From Pedobacter sp. BAL39 (GTDB lineage: Bacteria > Bacteroidota > Bacteroidia > Sphingobacteriales > Sphingobacteriaceae), in NCBI RefSeq assembly GCF_000170795.1, contig NZ_ABCM01000004.1, positions 248,001-312,000 on the forward strand: a stretch of DNA of 64,000 nucleotides. Direction: 5' to 3'. Each line of letters starts with the position of its first letter. Within the stretch, counting starts at the first letter, position 1. The notes under the pieces were generated by a model. The model was not told the DNA's origin and made no database searches. It saw nothing but the letters and a program-made list of their open reading frames with translations. The translations under genes and the position numbers were made by a program. Positions 15,603-24,399 of this stretch are shown here, in pieces.

Positions 15603-16323
15603 CATTTATTTTATCGCCCTATGTGTGGTCAGCCTGAGCAGCTGTGATGTTCAAAGTCAGTCGAAGTTGGGAAACATCCTTAAACAGATTCCTGCGGGGG
15701 GTAATCCAACTACCACAGAAATTGGCTTAGGCATCAAGCAGGCACTGGAGCTGGGCACCTCACATGGCGCAGACCTGCTGTCAGCAAAAGATGGCTTCCT
15801 GGGCAATGCAGCCGTGAAGATCCTTTTTCCACCAGAAGCACAGAAGGTGGAGAAAACCTTGCGCAGTGTGGGTCTGAACTCATTGGCAGACAATGTAGTG
15901 ACCAGCCTGAACAGGGCGGCAGAAGATGCCGCGAAAGAGGCAAAGCCGATTTTCCTGGCGGCCATCAAACAGATGACCATTGCTGATGCCACCAACATCC
16001 TCCTGGGAAATAAAGATGCGGCCACACAATATTTTAAAAGGGTAACCACATCGCAGCTGATGCAAAAATTCAGTCCGGTGATTACTAACAGTTTGAGTAA
16101 AGTGGGCGCGACAAAATACTGGGGTGATGCCGCAGCGCAATACAACAAGATCCCACTGGTAAAACCGGTATCCACAGACTTGTCAGCTTATGTTGCGGAA
16201 AAAGCCATCGACGGGATGTTTTACCAGGTCGCACAGGAGGAACTGAAGATCCGCGACAACATCGGAGCGCGCTCTACCACCCTGTTGCAAAAGGTGTTCG
16301 GCTACGCGGACAAAAACAAATAA
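15589..16323 (+). CDS. DUF4197 lipoprotein
   Basis: 244 residues from ATG 15589. The frame is open from 15568, but only the inner Met gives a lipoprotein signal (KKISIYFIALCVVSLSSC, lipobox LSSC, lipid on Cys17 or so). The mature protein is helical and matches DUF4197: repeated stretches such as ALELGTSHGADLLSAKDGFLGN, VKILFPPEAQKVEKTLR and RAAEDAAKEAKPIF. The family is found in many Gram-negatives and has no known role. The start lies 14 bp inside the VWA gene, so the two are co-translated. No terminator was found before the helicase gene 83 bp downstream. Confidence 0.88.
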   Translation: MKKISIYFIALCVVSLSSCDVQSQSKLGNILKQIPAGGNPTTTEIGLGIKQALELGTSHGADLLSAKDGFLGNAAVKILFPPEAQKVEKTLRSVGLNSLADNVVTSLNRAAEDAAKEAKPIFLAAIKQMTIADATNILLGNKDAATQYFKRVTTSQLMQKFSPVITNSLSKVGATKYWGDAAAQYNKIPLVKPVSTDLSAYVAEKAIDGMFYQVAQEELKIRDNIGARSTTLLQKVFGYADKNK

Positions 16324-16406
16324 TCAGTATATAAGTTCGTTAGCACTTCATAACTAATAAAATAAAGGTTACTTTTATAGAGTAATAACAAATCACAAGA
16401 AGTATA

Positions 16407-17645
16407 TTGGATTTTCAAGAATTTAACTTTAACCCTGAACTGTTTGAGGGTTTATTAGCAATGGGCTTTCGTAATGCTACGCCCATCCAGCAGGAGGCCA
16501 TCCCCCTGATCTTAAGCAAGAAAGACTTAATCGCCTGTGCCCAGACGGGAACAGGAAAAACCGGCGCCTACCTTTTACCGATCATGAATATGATCACAGG
16601 AACGGAAATACGTCATAACAATACATTGATCCTTGCCCCTACCAGGGAACTGGCACAGCAGATAGACCTGCAGGTGGAAGCGTTATCTTATTTTACCAAC
16701 ATCAGTTCCTTAACGGTATATGGCGGCGGCGACGGCATTGCTTATGAGCAGCAAAAGCGCTCCATGCGCGATGGCGTAGACATCATCATCGCCACACCAG
16801 GCCGTTTGATCTCTCACCTTTCCTCAGGGGCCCTGAAGCTGGATCAGCTGCAGCACCTGGTATTGGATGAGGCCGACAGAATGCTGGACATGGGCTTTTA
16901 TGATGACATCATGCGCATTGTCAGCTTCCTGCCGAAGGAAAGACAGACGGTGTTGTTCTCGGCAACCATGCCGCCAAAGATCAGAAAGCTGGCCAGCACC
17001 TTGCTCAGCAACCCTGAACAAATCAGCATCGCCATCTCTAAACCTGCCGCAGGAATCAATCAGCAAGCCTACATCGTACATGATTCGCAGAAGGTGAAAC
17101 TGCTGACGGAGCTCATGAAAAATGTGGACTTCCCAAGCATCCTCATCTTTGCCTCTACCAAGGAAAAAGTGAAAAACCTGGGCAAGGTATTCCGTGGCCT
17201 GGGCTTTAAAGCAGAAGCTTTCCATTCGGACCTGGGGCAAAAAGAGCGTGAGGCCATCTTACTGGAGTTCAAAAATAAACGTGTGCCGGTATTGATCGGG
17301 ACAGATGTACTCTCCAGGGGTATTGATGTAGAAGGCATTAGCCTGGTGATCAACTATGATGTTCCTCATGACCCTGAAGATTACATCCACAGGATCGGCC
17401 GTACGGCGAGGGCTGCCACGACAGGAACGGCCATCACCCTGGTGAACGATAAGGACAAACGTAAGTTTGCCAACATCGAGAAGCTGATTGAACGCCAGAT
17501 CGACAGGATGCCTCTTCCGGAGCATTTGGGTCAGGCACCAGACCAGTCCTCGATCAAAGAAGAAACCTCCGCAGATCGTAAGCCCCGCAAGCCGCAGCAA
17601 CGCAAGTTCTGGAAGAAAAAAAGTAAACCTGCGGGCTCCGCATAA
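16407..17645 (+). CDS. DEAD-box ATP-dependent RNA helicase (RhlE-like)
   Basis: 412 residues from a TTG start at 16407. The next ATG would remove the aromatic residue upstream of the Q motif, so TTG is preferred. Motifs run in order: Q motif GFRNATPIQQEA (20-31), Walker A AQTGTGKT (45-52), PTRELAQQ, TPGRL, DEAD in VLDEADRMLD, SAT in LFSATMP, then FASTKEKVK, TDVLSRGIDVEGI and HRIGRTARA. The C-terminal tail from about 375 is basic (RKPRKPQQRKFWKKK), as in RhlE proteins that bind rRNA. It unwinds RNA in ribosome assembly or decay. It is followed by a 13-bp inverted repeat and rarA. Confidence 0.92.
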   Translation: MDFQEFNFNPELFEGLLAMGFRNATPIQQEAIPLILSKKDLIACAQTGTGKTGAYLLPIMNMITGTEIRHNNTLILAPTRELAQQIDLQVEALSYFTNISSLTVYGGGDGIAYEQQKRSMRDGVDIIIATPGRLISHLSSGALKLDQLQHLVLDEADRMLDMGFYDDIMRIVSFLPKERQTVLFSATMPPKIRKLASTLLSNPEQISIAISKPAAGINQQAYIVHDSQKVKLLTELMKNVDFPSILIFASTKEKVKNLGKVFRGLGFKAEAFHSDLGQKEREAILLEFKNKRVPVLIGTDVLSRGIDVEGISLVINYDVPHDPEDYIHRIGRTARAATTGTAITLVNDKDKRKFANIEKLIERQIDRMPLPEHLGQAPDQSSIKEETSADRKPRKPQQRKFWKKKSKPAGSA

Positions 17646-17660
17646 GCGTTGTTCTGCCAG

Positions 17661-17705
17661 AGATAAGATATTACAACAAGGATTTTCTGTTCTAATATCT
17701 TATCT
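17661..17705. repeat. 13-bp perfect inverted repeat between helicase and rarA
   Basis: AGATAAGATATTA (17661-17673) is matched by TAATATCTTATCT (17693-17705) across a 19-nt loop. The stem is AT-rich and there is no long T-run, so it is weak as a terminator. Its right arm overlaps the promoter-like TATCTTTA just before the rarA start at 17714, so it could also be an operator. Confidence 0.7.
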
Positions 17706-17713
17706 TTACTTAT

Positions 17714-18994
17714 ATGCAGAATCTTCCCCCTTTAGCAGAACGCATGCGCCCTCAAAGCCTGGATGAATATGTAGGTCAGCAACATATTGTAGGTCCTGAT
17801 GCCGTACTACGCAAGGCCCTGCAAAGCAAACAGCTGCCTTCCATGATCTTCTGGGGACCTCCTGGTGTCGGAAAAACTACCCTCGCCTATATCATATCAC
17901 AAACACTAGACCGTCCTTTTTTTAACCTTAGCGCCATCAACTCTGGTGTGAAAGACATCAGGGACGTTATTGACCGTGCCGCTCTGTTGAAAGACAGCCT
18001 GATGGGTCTTCCTATTCTTTTTATTGATGAGATCCACCGCTTCAGCAAATCTCAGCAGGACAGCCTCCTGGGTGCCGTAGAACGAGGCCTGGTGACGCTC
18101 ATCGGTGCCACCACAGAAAATCCTTCTTTTGAAGTGATCTCCGCTTTGCTCTCACGCTGTCAGGTCTACATCCTCAAAGCATTGGATGAAGGAGAGTTAT
18201 CGGGTCTGCTGCAAACTGCTATTAAAAAAGATGTGGTGCTGAAGACCAAGAAGATCACCATTAAGGAGCATGAGGCCCTGATCAGGCTGTCCGGCGGTGA
18301 TGGCAGGAAGCTCCTCAACGTGCTGGAGATTGCGATCAATGGCATTGGCGGCGACAAGATTGTGCTGACCAACAAAAATGTGCTGGAGCATGCACAGCAG
18401 AACCTGGCTTTATACGATAAAGCCGGGGAGCAACATTACGACATCATTTCCGCTTTTATAAAATCCATCCGCGGCAGCGATCCCAATGCCGCTGTCTATT
18501 GGCTCGCCAGGATGATCGAAGGAGGTGAAGATCCCCTGTTTATCGCCCGCAGGCTGCTGATCCTCGCATCGGAAGACATCGGCAACGCTAACCCGAATGC
18601 CTTGCTGCTTGCCAATAACTGCTTTCAGGCGGTCAACGTAATCGGTTATCCGGAGTCGAGGATCATCCTTTCGCAGGCGGTCACCTACATGGCCTCCTCG
18701 CCAAAAAGCAATGCCAGTTATGAAGCCATAAATAAAGCGCAGGCACTGGTGAAACAAACGGGCAATTTGCCAGTCCCATTACTTATCAGAAACGCCCCGA
18801 CGAAGCTCATGAAGAACATCGGTTATGGAAAAGATTATCAGTATTCGCATGGGTACGAAGGGAACTTCTCCCCACAGGAGTATTTTCCTGATGTCCTGAG
18901 CGGCACAAAACTATATGACCCCGGAAAGAACCCGGCGGAGGAAAAACTGAGGGAGAAACTAAAACAAAACTGGAAAGATAAATATAACTATTAA
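17714..18994 (+). CDS. rarA: Replication-associated recombination protein A (MgsA/RarA AAA+ ATPase)
   Basis: 426 residues, full length for the family. The N-terminus PLAERMRPQSLDEYVGQ is the standard RarA opening. Walker A GPPGVGKTT (48-56), Walker B ILFIDEIHRF (101-110), sensor 1 GATTENPSF and an Arg finger near LSRCQVY follow. The C-terminal half (about 200-420) holds the helical lid and the MgsA-type tetramerization domain, with YWLARMIEGGEDPLFIARRL and ASEDIGNANP, both hallmarks of the family. It acts at stalled replication forks with SSB and RecA. The stop is 2 bp before the DUF5687 gene start, so transcription probably continues. Confidence 0.95.
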   Translation: MQNLPPLAERMRPQSLDEYVGQQHIVGPDAVLRKALQSKQLPSMIFWGPPGVGKTTLAYIISQTLDRPFFNLSAINSGVKDIRDVIDRAALLKDSLMGLPILFIDEIHRFSKSQQDSLLGAVERGLVTLIGATTENPSFEVISALLSRCQVYILKALDEGELSGLLQTAIKKDVVLKTKKITIKEHEALIRLSGGDGRKLLNVLEIAINGIGGDKIVLTNKNVLEHAQQNLALYDKAGEQHYDIISAFIKSIRGSDPNAAVYWLARMIEGGEDPLFIARRLLILASEDIGNANPNALLLANNCFQAVNVIGYPESRIILSQAVTYMASSPKSNASYEAINKAQALVKQTGNLPVPLLIRNAPTKLMKNIGYGKDYQYSHGYEGNFSPQEYFPDVLSGTKLYDPGKNPAEEKLREKLKQNWKDKYNY

Positions 18995-18996
18995 CT

Positions 18997-20475
18997 ATGC
19001 TGACAACCTTTTTGGACCACCAGTGGAAGGCCTTCTGGCGATCAAAGAATAAAACGGGAAGTATTGCCGCACAGATCTTCATGGGCATCTTTATTCTATA
19101 TTTTCTTGCGGTCGCCTTTTTTATCGGGATCGGCCTGGAGCCATTGATCGGCAAGTTTTTACCAAAGAAAGATGTTTATGAAGTCTTCAATGGTTTTATC
19201 CTGTATTATTTTGCGCTGGACTTCATCATGAGGATGCAGCTTCAGGAATTGCCTACCCTATCGATCGTCCCTTACCTTCACCTCAATATCAAGCGGCGCA
19301 AGCTGGTAAATTTCCTGAACATCCGGTCGCTGTTCAGTGCATTCAACATCCTTCCTTTATTCCTGTTCCTGCCTTTTTGCTGTACTGCCATTGCAGATGT
19401 CTACGGACCTTTCGCAGCCCTGATGTATGTGGTATCAATCCTTTCTCTTGCCATTTTCAACAATTACCTGGCATTGTACCTCAAGCGCCTCAGTATCTCC
19501 AACCTGAAGGTCATTCCGATATTGCTGGCGCTGATCTCGCTGCTGGGTATAATGGAATATCTGCAGGTTTTCTCCATTGCCGCAGGCTCCAATGTGCTGT
19601 TTGAGCATGTTGCAGCACAGCCGCTGTTGGCGCTGGTTTTTCCTTTAGCAGCCATCGCCGCCTACATTAACAATTCCAGATACCTGCGACAGAACCTTTA
19701 TACCGAGGAGCTCAGTAAAGCGGAAGCAAAAAAAACAAGTACAGACTATCCATTTCTGGATCGTTTCGGGGAGATTGGTACCCTGGTGGCACTGGAACTG
19801 AAGCTGATCCTGCGGCACAAACGTACCCGTTCATCTATGATGATGGGTCTGATCTTTGTCTTCTATGGCTTCCTCTTTTATAAAAAGCCCTTTCTTGACC
19901 AGGATAACCTGGGAATGATGCTCTTCGCAGCGATCTTCATGACAGGCAGCTCGATCAGCATTTATGGCCAGTTCATGTTTGGCTGGCAGTCTGCTCACTT
20001 TGACGGGCTCCTGGTGAACAAGGTTGACTTCCGCAAATTTATTAAAGCGAAGTTCCTGCTGTTTACCTTACTGTCGACCGTAGTGACGGTAATCGTGAGC
20101 CTTTATGGGCTGATCAGCTGGAAGATTCTTGTGATCCAGTTTGCGGCCTACCTCTATAATCTCGGACTTGGGACGGTGATTGTGCTTTACTTTGCCACAC
20201 GCAATGCCCGGTCGATTGACCTGACGAAAACGGCGACCTTTAATTTTCAGGGTGTTGGTGCCAGTCAGTGGGTATTGGGCCTCCCTTATTTTTTACTGCC
20301 TTACCTGATCTTCGGTCCTTTTGCATTCCTCGGCCATCCCTACATCGGGTTGATCGTACTGGGCGCACTGGGGATCATCTCCTTGCTGATGCGGGAGTTC
20401 TGGATCAGTTTCCTTTATAAAGAGTTGAACAAAAGAAGATATATTATTGCCGAAGGCTTTAGAGAAAAATCATGA
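18997..20475 (+). CDS. DUF5687 membrane protein, probable ABC exporter permease
   Basis: 492 residues with about 10-12 predicted TM helices from residue 27 onward (QIFMGIFILYFLAVAFFIGIG first). The N-terminal MLTTFLDHQWKAFWRSKN is typical of DUF5687 proteins in Bacteroidota. The central cytoplasmic loop at about 245-275 is charged (ELKLILRHKRTRSSMM). Its stop overlaps the start of an ABC ATPase gene by 4 bp (ATGA), so the two are very likely subunits of one exporter. The substrate is unknown. It lies directly behind rarA, but no link in function is evident. Confidence 0.82.
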   Translation: MLTTFLDHQWKAFWRSKNKTGSIAAQIFMGIFILYFLAVAFFIGIGLEPLIGKFLPKKDVYEVFNGFILYYFALDFIMRMQLQELPTLSIVPYLHLNIKRRKLVNFLNIRSLFSAFNILPLFLFLPFCCTAIADVYGPFAALMYVVSILSLAIFNNYLALYLKRLSISNLKVIPILLALISLLGIMEYLQVFSIAAGSNVLFEHVAAQPLLALVFPLAAIAAYINNSRYLRQNLYTEELSKAEAKKTSTDYPFLDRFGEIGTLVALELKLILRHKRTRSSMMMGLIFVFYGFLFYKKPFLDQDNLGMMLFAAIFMTGSSISIYGQFMFGWQSAHFDGLLVNKVDFRKFIKAKFLLFTLLSTVVTVIVSLYGLISWKILVIQFAAYLYNLGLGTVIVLYFATRNARSIDLTKTATFNFQGVGASQWVLGLPYFLLPYLIFGPFAFLGHPYIGLIVLGALGIISLLMREFWISFLYKELNKRRYIIAEGFREKS

Positions 20476-21170
20476 TGTTAGAAATCTCAAACTTAAAAAA
20501 GACTTATGCAGACAGGACAGTAGTCAATATTGAAGCGCTGCAAATCCATACAGGGGAAACCGTTGGTCTCGTAGGCAACAATGGAGCCGGCAAAACGACA
20601 CTTTTCCGTATGCTGCTCGACCTGATCCGCCCTACAGAAGGACAGGTATTGTCGAAAGGCACCGATGTGGCCGGAAATGACCACTGGAAGGACTATACCG
20701 CCTCTTACCTTGATGAGGGCTTTCTTATCGATTACCTTACTGCTGAGGAGTATTTTGTATTTATCGGCAGCCTTCATCAGATGAGTGTAGCCGATGTACA
20801 GGAATACCTGAAGCAATATACCGAGTTCTTCAATGGCGAAATCCTGGGCCGCGGCAAGTACATCCGTGATTTCTCGAAGGGCAACCAGAACAAGGTGGGC
20901 ATTGCGGCCGGCCTGATGCAGCAGCCGGAGCTGCTGATCCTGGATGAGCCTTTTGCAAACCTGGATCCGACAACGCAGATCCGGCTAAAGGGAATGGTGA
21001 AAAACCTGAAGCAGGAACGGAACATGACGACACTCATCTCCAGTCACGATCTGAACCACGTGACAGACGTATGTGACAGGATTATTTTGCTGGAGAAAGG
21101 ACTGATAATCAAAGATCTTCAGACCAATGAGAACACGTTGCAAGAACTGGAAGCCTACTTTTCGGAGTAA
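20472..21170 (+). CDS. ABC transporter ATP-binding protein
   Basis: 232 residues. Walker A GNNGAGKTT (35-43), Walker B LLILDEPFANLD, D-loop and switch His in LISSHDLNHV are intact. The signature motif reads DFSKGNQNKV instead of the usual LSGGQ, a change seen in some Bacteroidota partners of DUF5687 but worth noting. The Q-loop position carries SYLDEGFLIDYLTAEEY. The gene overlaps the DUF5687 gene by 4 bp, so the pair forms an exporter of unknown substrate. Start could be 20472 or 20475 (tandem ATG). Confidence 0.9.
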   Translation: MMLEISNLKKTYADRTVVNIEALQIHTGETVGLVGNNGAGKTTLFRMLLDLIRPTEGQVLSKGTDVAGNDHWKDYTASYLDEGFLIDYLTAEEYFVFIGSLHQMSVADVQEYLKQYTEFFNGEILGRGKYIRDFSKGNQNKVGIAAGLMQQPELLILDEPFANLDPTTQIRLKGMVKNLKQERNMTTLISSHDLNHVTDVCDRIILLEKGLIIKDLQTNENTLQELEAYFSE

Positions 21171-21341
21171 AAAAAGCCTTGTATACTATTATAGTCAGTA
21201 TTTTTGTCAGTTTTGGTGATGACCCCGATGCGGCGGATGACAATTCCCCATCAATGGATTGAAATGACACAATAATTTTACAAAACGTTAAGATTGGCAT
21301 TGCGTTTGATTAATGGTCACAGTAAAACAAAATATACGATT

Positions 21342-22022
21342 ATGATTACTTCGAGATTTAAAATAGCAACATTTAGCATCGCATTAGCCATTGGAAGCAT
21401 GGCCTTTCAGGGATGCGATAGTTTAACAAAAACACAAAAAGGCGCTGGAATTGGAGCTGCTACAGGTGGTGTGATTGGCGCTATTATAGGCAAAAAAGCG
21501 GGTAACACTGCTGTTGGAGCTATCATTGGTGCTGCTGTAGGTGGTACTGCCGGTGGTTTCATCGGAAAAAGAATGGACAAACAAGCTGCAGAGATCCAGA
21601 ATGCGATCCCGAATGCTGAAGTGATCCGTGAGGGTGAGGGTATCATTGTTAAATTTGATAGCGGAATCCTGTTCGGTTTTGATAAAGCGGACCTTACTGC
21701 TCAGGCAAAAACAAATGTTAAATCACTTGCAGGTTCGTTGAACCAATATCCGGGAACAGATATCAAAGTAATTGGCCATACTGATAACAAAGGTACTGAG
21801 ACTTACAACATGGGTCTTTCAGAAAGAAGAGCTGCAGCTGTTAAAGCATATGCAGTTTCACAAGGTGTACCTTCTTCACGTCTGATCACTGTTGGAAAAG
21901 GTTTCTCTGAGCCAATTGATGACAACTCTACTGAAGCTGGAAGAGCTGCAAACCGCAGGGTTGAAGTTGTAATTGTTGCTAACGATCAGCTGAAAAAAGA
22001 AGCACAGCAACAAGGAAAATAA
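21342..22022 (+). CDS. OmpA-family lipoprotein with glycine zipper
   Basis: 226 residues from ATG 21342. Upstream codons in frame from 21294 lie in the leader. The lipoprotein signal ends in FQGC (about residues 20-23). Residues 33-75 form a Gly-rich zipper (GAGIGAATGGVIGAIIGKKAG and AIIGAAVGGTAGGFIG) that inserts in or associates with the membrane. The C-terminal OmpA/Pal peptidoglycan-binding domain covers about 105-215: FDSGILFGFDKADLTA, VIGHTDNKGTETYN, LSERRAAAVKAYA and ANRRVEVVI. It anchors the outer membrane to the cell wall. Codon use is more biased than in its neighbours, which suggests high expression. A strong terminator follows. Confidence 0.93.
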   Translation: MITSRFKIATFSIALAIGSMAFQGCDSLTKTQKGAGIGAATGGVIGAIIGKKAGNTAVGAIIGAAVGGTAGGFIGKRMDKQAAEIQNAIPNAEVIREGEGIIVKFDSGILFGFDKADLTAQAKTNVKSLAGSLNQYPGTDIKVIGHTDNKGTETYNMGLSERRAAAVKAYAVSQGVPSSRLITVGKGFSEPIDDNSTEAGRAANRRVEVVIVANDQLKKEAQQQGK

Positions 22023-22053
22023 CAAAGACACATACATCTACCTATATAAAACG

Positions 22054-22086
22054 AAAACCCGTCGTACCATGTACTTCGGGTTTTTT
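22054..22086 (+). terminator. Intrinsic terminator of the OmpA-family gene
   Basis: AAAACCCG (22054-22061) pairs with CGGGTTTT (22077-22084), with an inner GTAC/GTAC stem, followed by T-rich sequence to 22086. Confidence 0.85.
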
Positions 22087-22101
22087 AATGCATCAATATT
22101 T

Positions 22102-22143
22102 GGGTTTTGGCGAAGAATAGAAATCTATATCTCGCCAAAACCC
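22102..22143 (-). terminator. 12-bp inverted repeat, probable terminator of the minus-strand gene
   Basis: GGGTTTTGGCGA (22102-22113) is perfectly matched by TCGCCAAAACCC (22132-22143). It lies 3 bp past the stop of the minus-strand gene at 22146. There is no T-run after it on the minus strand, so termination strength is uncertain. Confidence 0.55.
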
Positions 22144-22145
22144 TG

Positions 22146-22499
22146 TTACTCTCCGGTTTCGTAGATATCAGCGAAGTAAGTCAGGACAAGCGACTTCAGC
22201 AGCAGTTCCTGTTCCATCATGGCAAATGAAGGGACGGGTTTGATGAGTTTCCAGTGCGGCCATCCGTCTTGGTCGAGGCCTTCCAGTTCGTAGAAACCCA
22301 TTTCACTGAGGAGGCGGCAGGTAGCGATGTGCATCAGCTCTTCTTTTTGTCTTTTGCTGTATTTGCCAGGTCCCTTTCCCAGTTCCTGCACACCGATCAG
22401 GAAGAGCATGACTTTTAAATCAGGCAGATCAGAATCAAATTCCGTAGCTATTTTCTGTTGCAAAACTTTCCATTTCGCATGTATTTCCGCAGGTTTCAT
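22146..22499 (-). CDS. Conserved hypothetical protein
   Basis: 117 residues, no signal peptide, mainly helical by composition. Visible features are an N-terminal helical stretch (KPAEIHAKWKVLQQKIATEF), a segment LKVMLFLIGVQELGKG, a basic KYSKRQKEELMHIATCRLL helix, and a Trp-containing strand QDGWPHWKLI. It looks like a small cytoplasmic protein that I believe is conserved across Sphingobacteriia without assigned function. It stands alone between the OmpA-family gene and the divergent oxidoreductase gene. Confidence 0.7.
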   Translation of the reverse strand: MKPAEIHAKWKVLQQKIATEFDSDLPDLKVMLFLIGVQELGKGPGKYSKRQKEELMHIATCRLLSEMGFYELEGLDQDGWPHWKLIKPVPSFAMMEQELLLKSLVLTYFADIYETGE

Positions 22500-22597
22500 A
22501 GCCGCAAAGATACGAAAATAGGCCCGATGTGCTTTATGACAATTTATTAAAGCGTTATTGACCTTGAATTGCTATTTTAGCCATATTACCTAAAACG

Positions 22598-23617
22598 ATG
22601 CCCATGAGTAGAGAAATTATAACAGGTCTGCTGGCCTACGGAATGTCAGGAAAAGTATTTCATGCCCCATTTGTTGCTGCACATGCAGGCTTTAAACTGC
22701 ATGCAGTAGTAGAGCGCAACCATAAAAATGCAGCATCAGACTACCCCGCTGTCCTGAGCTATGATAGCGTAGAAGCCTTACTTGCTGACGCAGCTATAGA
22801 GCTGGTCGTGATTAACACGCCCAATTATACGCATTACGATTACGCAAAGCTGGCACTTACCGCCGGAAAACATATCCTTGTTGAAAAGCCTTTCACGGCA
22901 ACTTCTGCGGAAGCCTTACAATTGTTTGCCCTGGCAAAATCTGTTGGAAAGCAGATTTTCTTTTACCAAAACCGCCGTTGGGACAGCGACTACAGGGCCG
23001 TTTGTGAGGTGCTCGATAGCGGGAAGCTCGGCAAATTAAGCGAAGTGCATTTCCGCTACGACCGGTACCGTTCTACCATTGGTCCGAAGTCTTTCAAAGA
23101 GACGCCAATGGCTGCGAGCGGATTGATGTATGACCTGGGGCCACACCTTCTGGATCAGGCCATCAGTTATTTTGGCGAACCACTGTCCTTTCACAAGATA
23201 TTGGGCAAAAACCGCATAGGCACACAGGTGGATGACTACTTCTCCATTCACCTTCAATATGCTGATAGCCTGAATGTATTTGTCCACGCGAATATGATGG
23301 TGGTAGATCCCTTGCCTGCTTTTGTAATCAATGGCACCAATGGCTCCCTGCAGAAAGTCAGGGCCGATTCACAGGAAGAACAACTGCTGAAAGGGATGAA
23401 GCCAGGCGACGAAGGATATGGCATTGAGCCAGAAGGATCAGCAGGAAAGTTAACGCTGATTGATGTTGAGGGTCATAAGACCACATGGGAAGTCCCATCG
23501 TTGGAAGGTAACTATCTGCCTTTATTCGAAGCGGTATACCAAAGTCTGGTCAATGATGCAGCATTCCCGGTTACGGAAGCACAGGTACTTGCACAACTGG
23601 CCATCTTAGAAGCCTGA
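22598..23617 (+). CDS. Gfo/Idh/MocA family oxidoreductase
   Basis: 339 residues. An N-terminal Rossmann fold binds NAD(P): GLLAYGMSGKVFHAPF has the Gly-rich turn, followed by AVVERN and NTPNYTHYDYAKLAL. The family signature GKHILVEKPFTATSAEA (EKP with catalytic Lys, about 90-97) is present. The C-terminal alpha/beta domain (about 120-320) includes YDLGPHLLDQAISYFG with the conserved His. Members oxidise or reduce sugars, inositols or related compounds. The substrate here is not known. The gene overlaps the peptidase gene downstream by 1 bp, so they share a transcript. Start could be 22598 or 22604. Confidence 0.9.
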   Translation: MPMSREIITGLLAYGMSGKVFHAPFVAAHAGFKLHAVVERNHKNAASDYPAVLSYDSVEALLADAAIELVVINTPNYTHYDYAKLALTAGKHILVEKPFTATSAEALQLFALAKSVGKQIFFYQNRRWDSDYRAVCEVLDSGKLGKLSEVHFRYDRYRSTIGPKSFKETPMAASGLMYDLGPHLLDQAISYFGEPLSFHKILGKNRIGTQVDDYFSIHLQYADSLNVFVHANMMVVDPLPAFVINGTNGSLQKVRADSQEEQLLKGMKPGDEGYGIEPEGSAGKLTLIDVEGHKTTWEVPSLEGNYLPLFEAVYQSLVNDAAFPVTEAQVLAQLAILEA

Positions 23618-24399
23618 TGATGGAGTCTTTTTTTATCCTGATTCCGATTTTTCTGTTGGTGCTCTATTTCATCTTCAGAAAAGACAACAGCCACAATTAT
23701 GTTAACCTCAGTGAGTTTGACAGAAAGTTGCTGTTTGACCATGTACATTACTACCAGGAACTAACTGATGAGGGCAAGCTACGCTTTGAACAGAAGGTAG
23801 TTGCCTTCCTCAGCGACGTTAGGCTGGAGGGAGTAGGTACAGAAATTACCGTGCTGGATAAATTGCTGGTCGCCTCGAGTGCGATCATTCCAGTATTTGG
23901 CTTCCCGGACTGGAAGTACCGCAACCTGAGTACCGTGGTGCTGTACCCGGACACTTTCAATAAAGACTTTCAGTTTGAGGGTGGAGATCGGAGTATCCTT
24001 GGCATGGTGGGCACAGGTTTCATGAATGGGCAGATGGTATTGTCGCGCGCTGCACTGCAGCAGGGTTTTTCCAACAAGGCCGACAAAGAAAATACCGCAA
24101 TACATGAGTTTGTACACCTTTTGGATAAGTCGGACGGCGCCACAGATGGCGTTCCTGAAAACCTGATGAAACATGAGTATACACTTCCCTGGCTGCAGAT
24201 GATCCATGCCGAGATGCAGCGGATTGAAAAGGGAAAGTCGGACATTAACCCCTATGCCATCACGAATGAGGCTGAATTTTTTGCCGTGGTATCAGAATAC
24301 TTTTTTGAAAAGCCGGAACAGTTTAAGGAGAAACATCCTCAGCTTTATTCCGGCTTATCATCAATATTTATGCAGGATCCTGCAGAGAAGAATTTATAG
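23617..24399 (+). CDS. MtfA-like zinc-dependent peptidase
   Basis: 260 residues. An N-terminal TM helix (about 4-21, FFILIPIFLLVLYFIF) anchors the protein, which differs from soluble E. coli MtfA. The zinc site is the HExxH motif in AIHEFVHLLDKSDG (about 167-171), with a further Glu in NEAEFFAVVSEYFFE (about 228-236). The segment GTGFMNGQMVLSRAAL before the motif is typical of the family. In E. coli MtfA is a peptidase linked to the glucose regulator Mlc, but Bacteroidota lack that circuit, so the target here is open. It overlaps the oxidoreductase gene by 1 bp and its end overlaps the convergent hydrolase gene by 6 bp. Confidence 0.87.
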   Translation: MMESFFILIPIFLLVLYFIFRKDNSHNYVNLSEFDRKLLFDHVHYYQELTDEGKLRFEQKVVAFLSDVRLEGVGTEITVLDKLLVASSAIIPVFGFPDWKYRNLSTVVLYPDTFNKDFQFEGGDRSILGMVGTGFMNGQMVLSRAALQQGFSNKADKENTAIHEFVHLLDKSDGATDGVPENLMKHEYTLPWLQMIHAEMQRIEKGKSDINPYAITNEAEFFAVVSEYFFEKPEQFKEKHPQLYSGLSSIFMQDPAEKNL

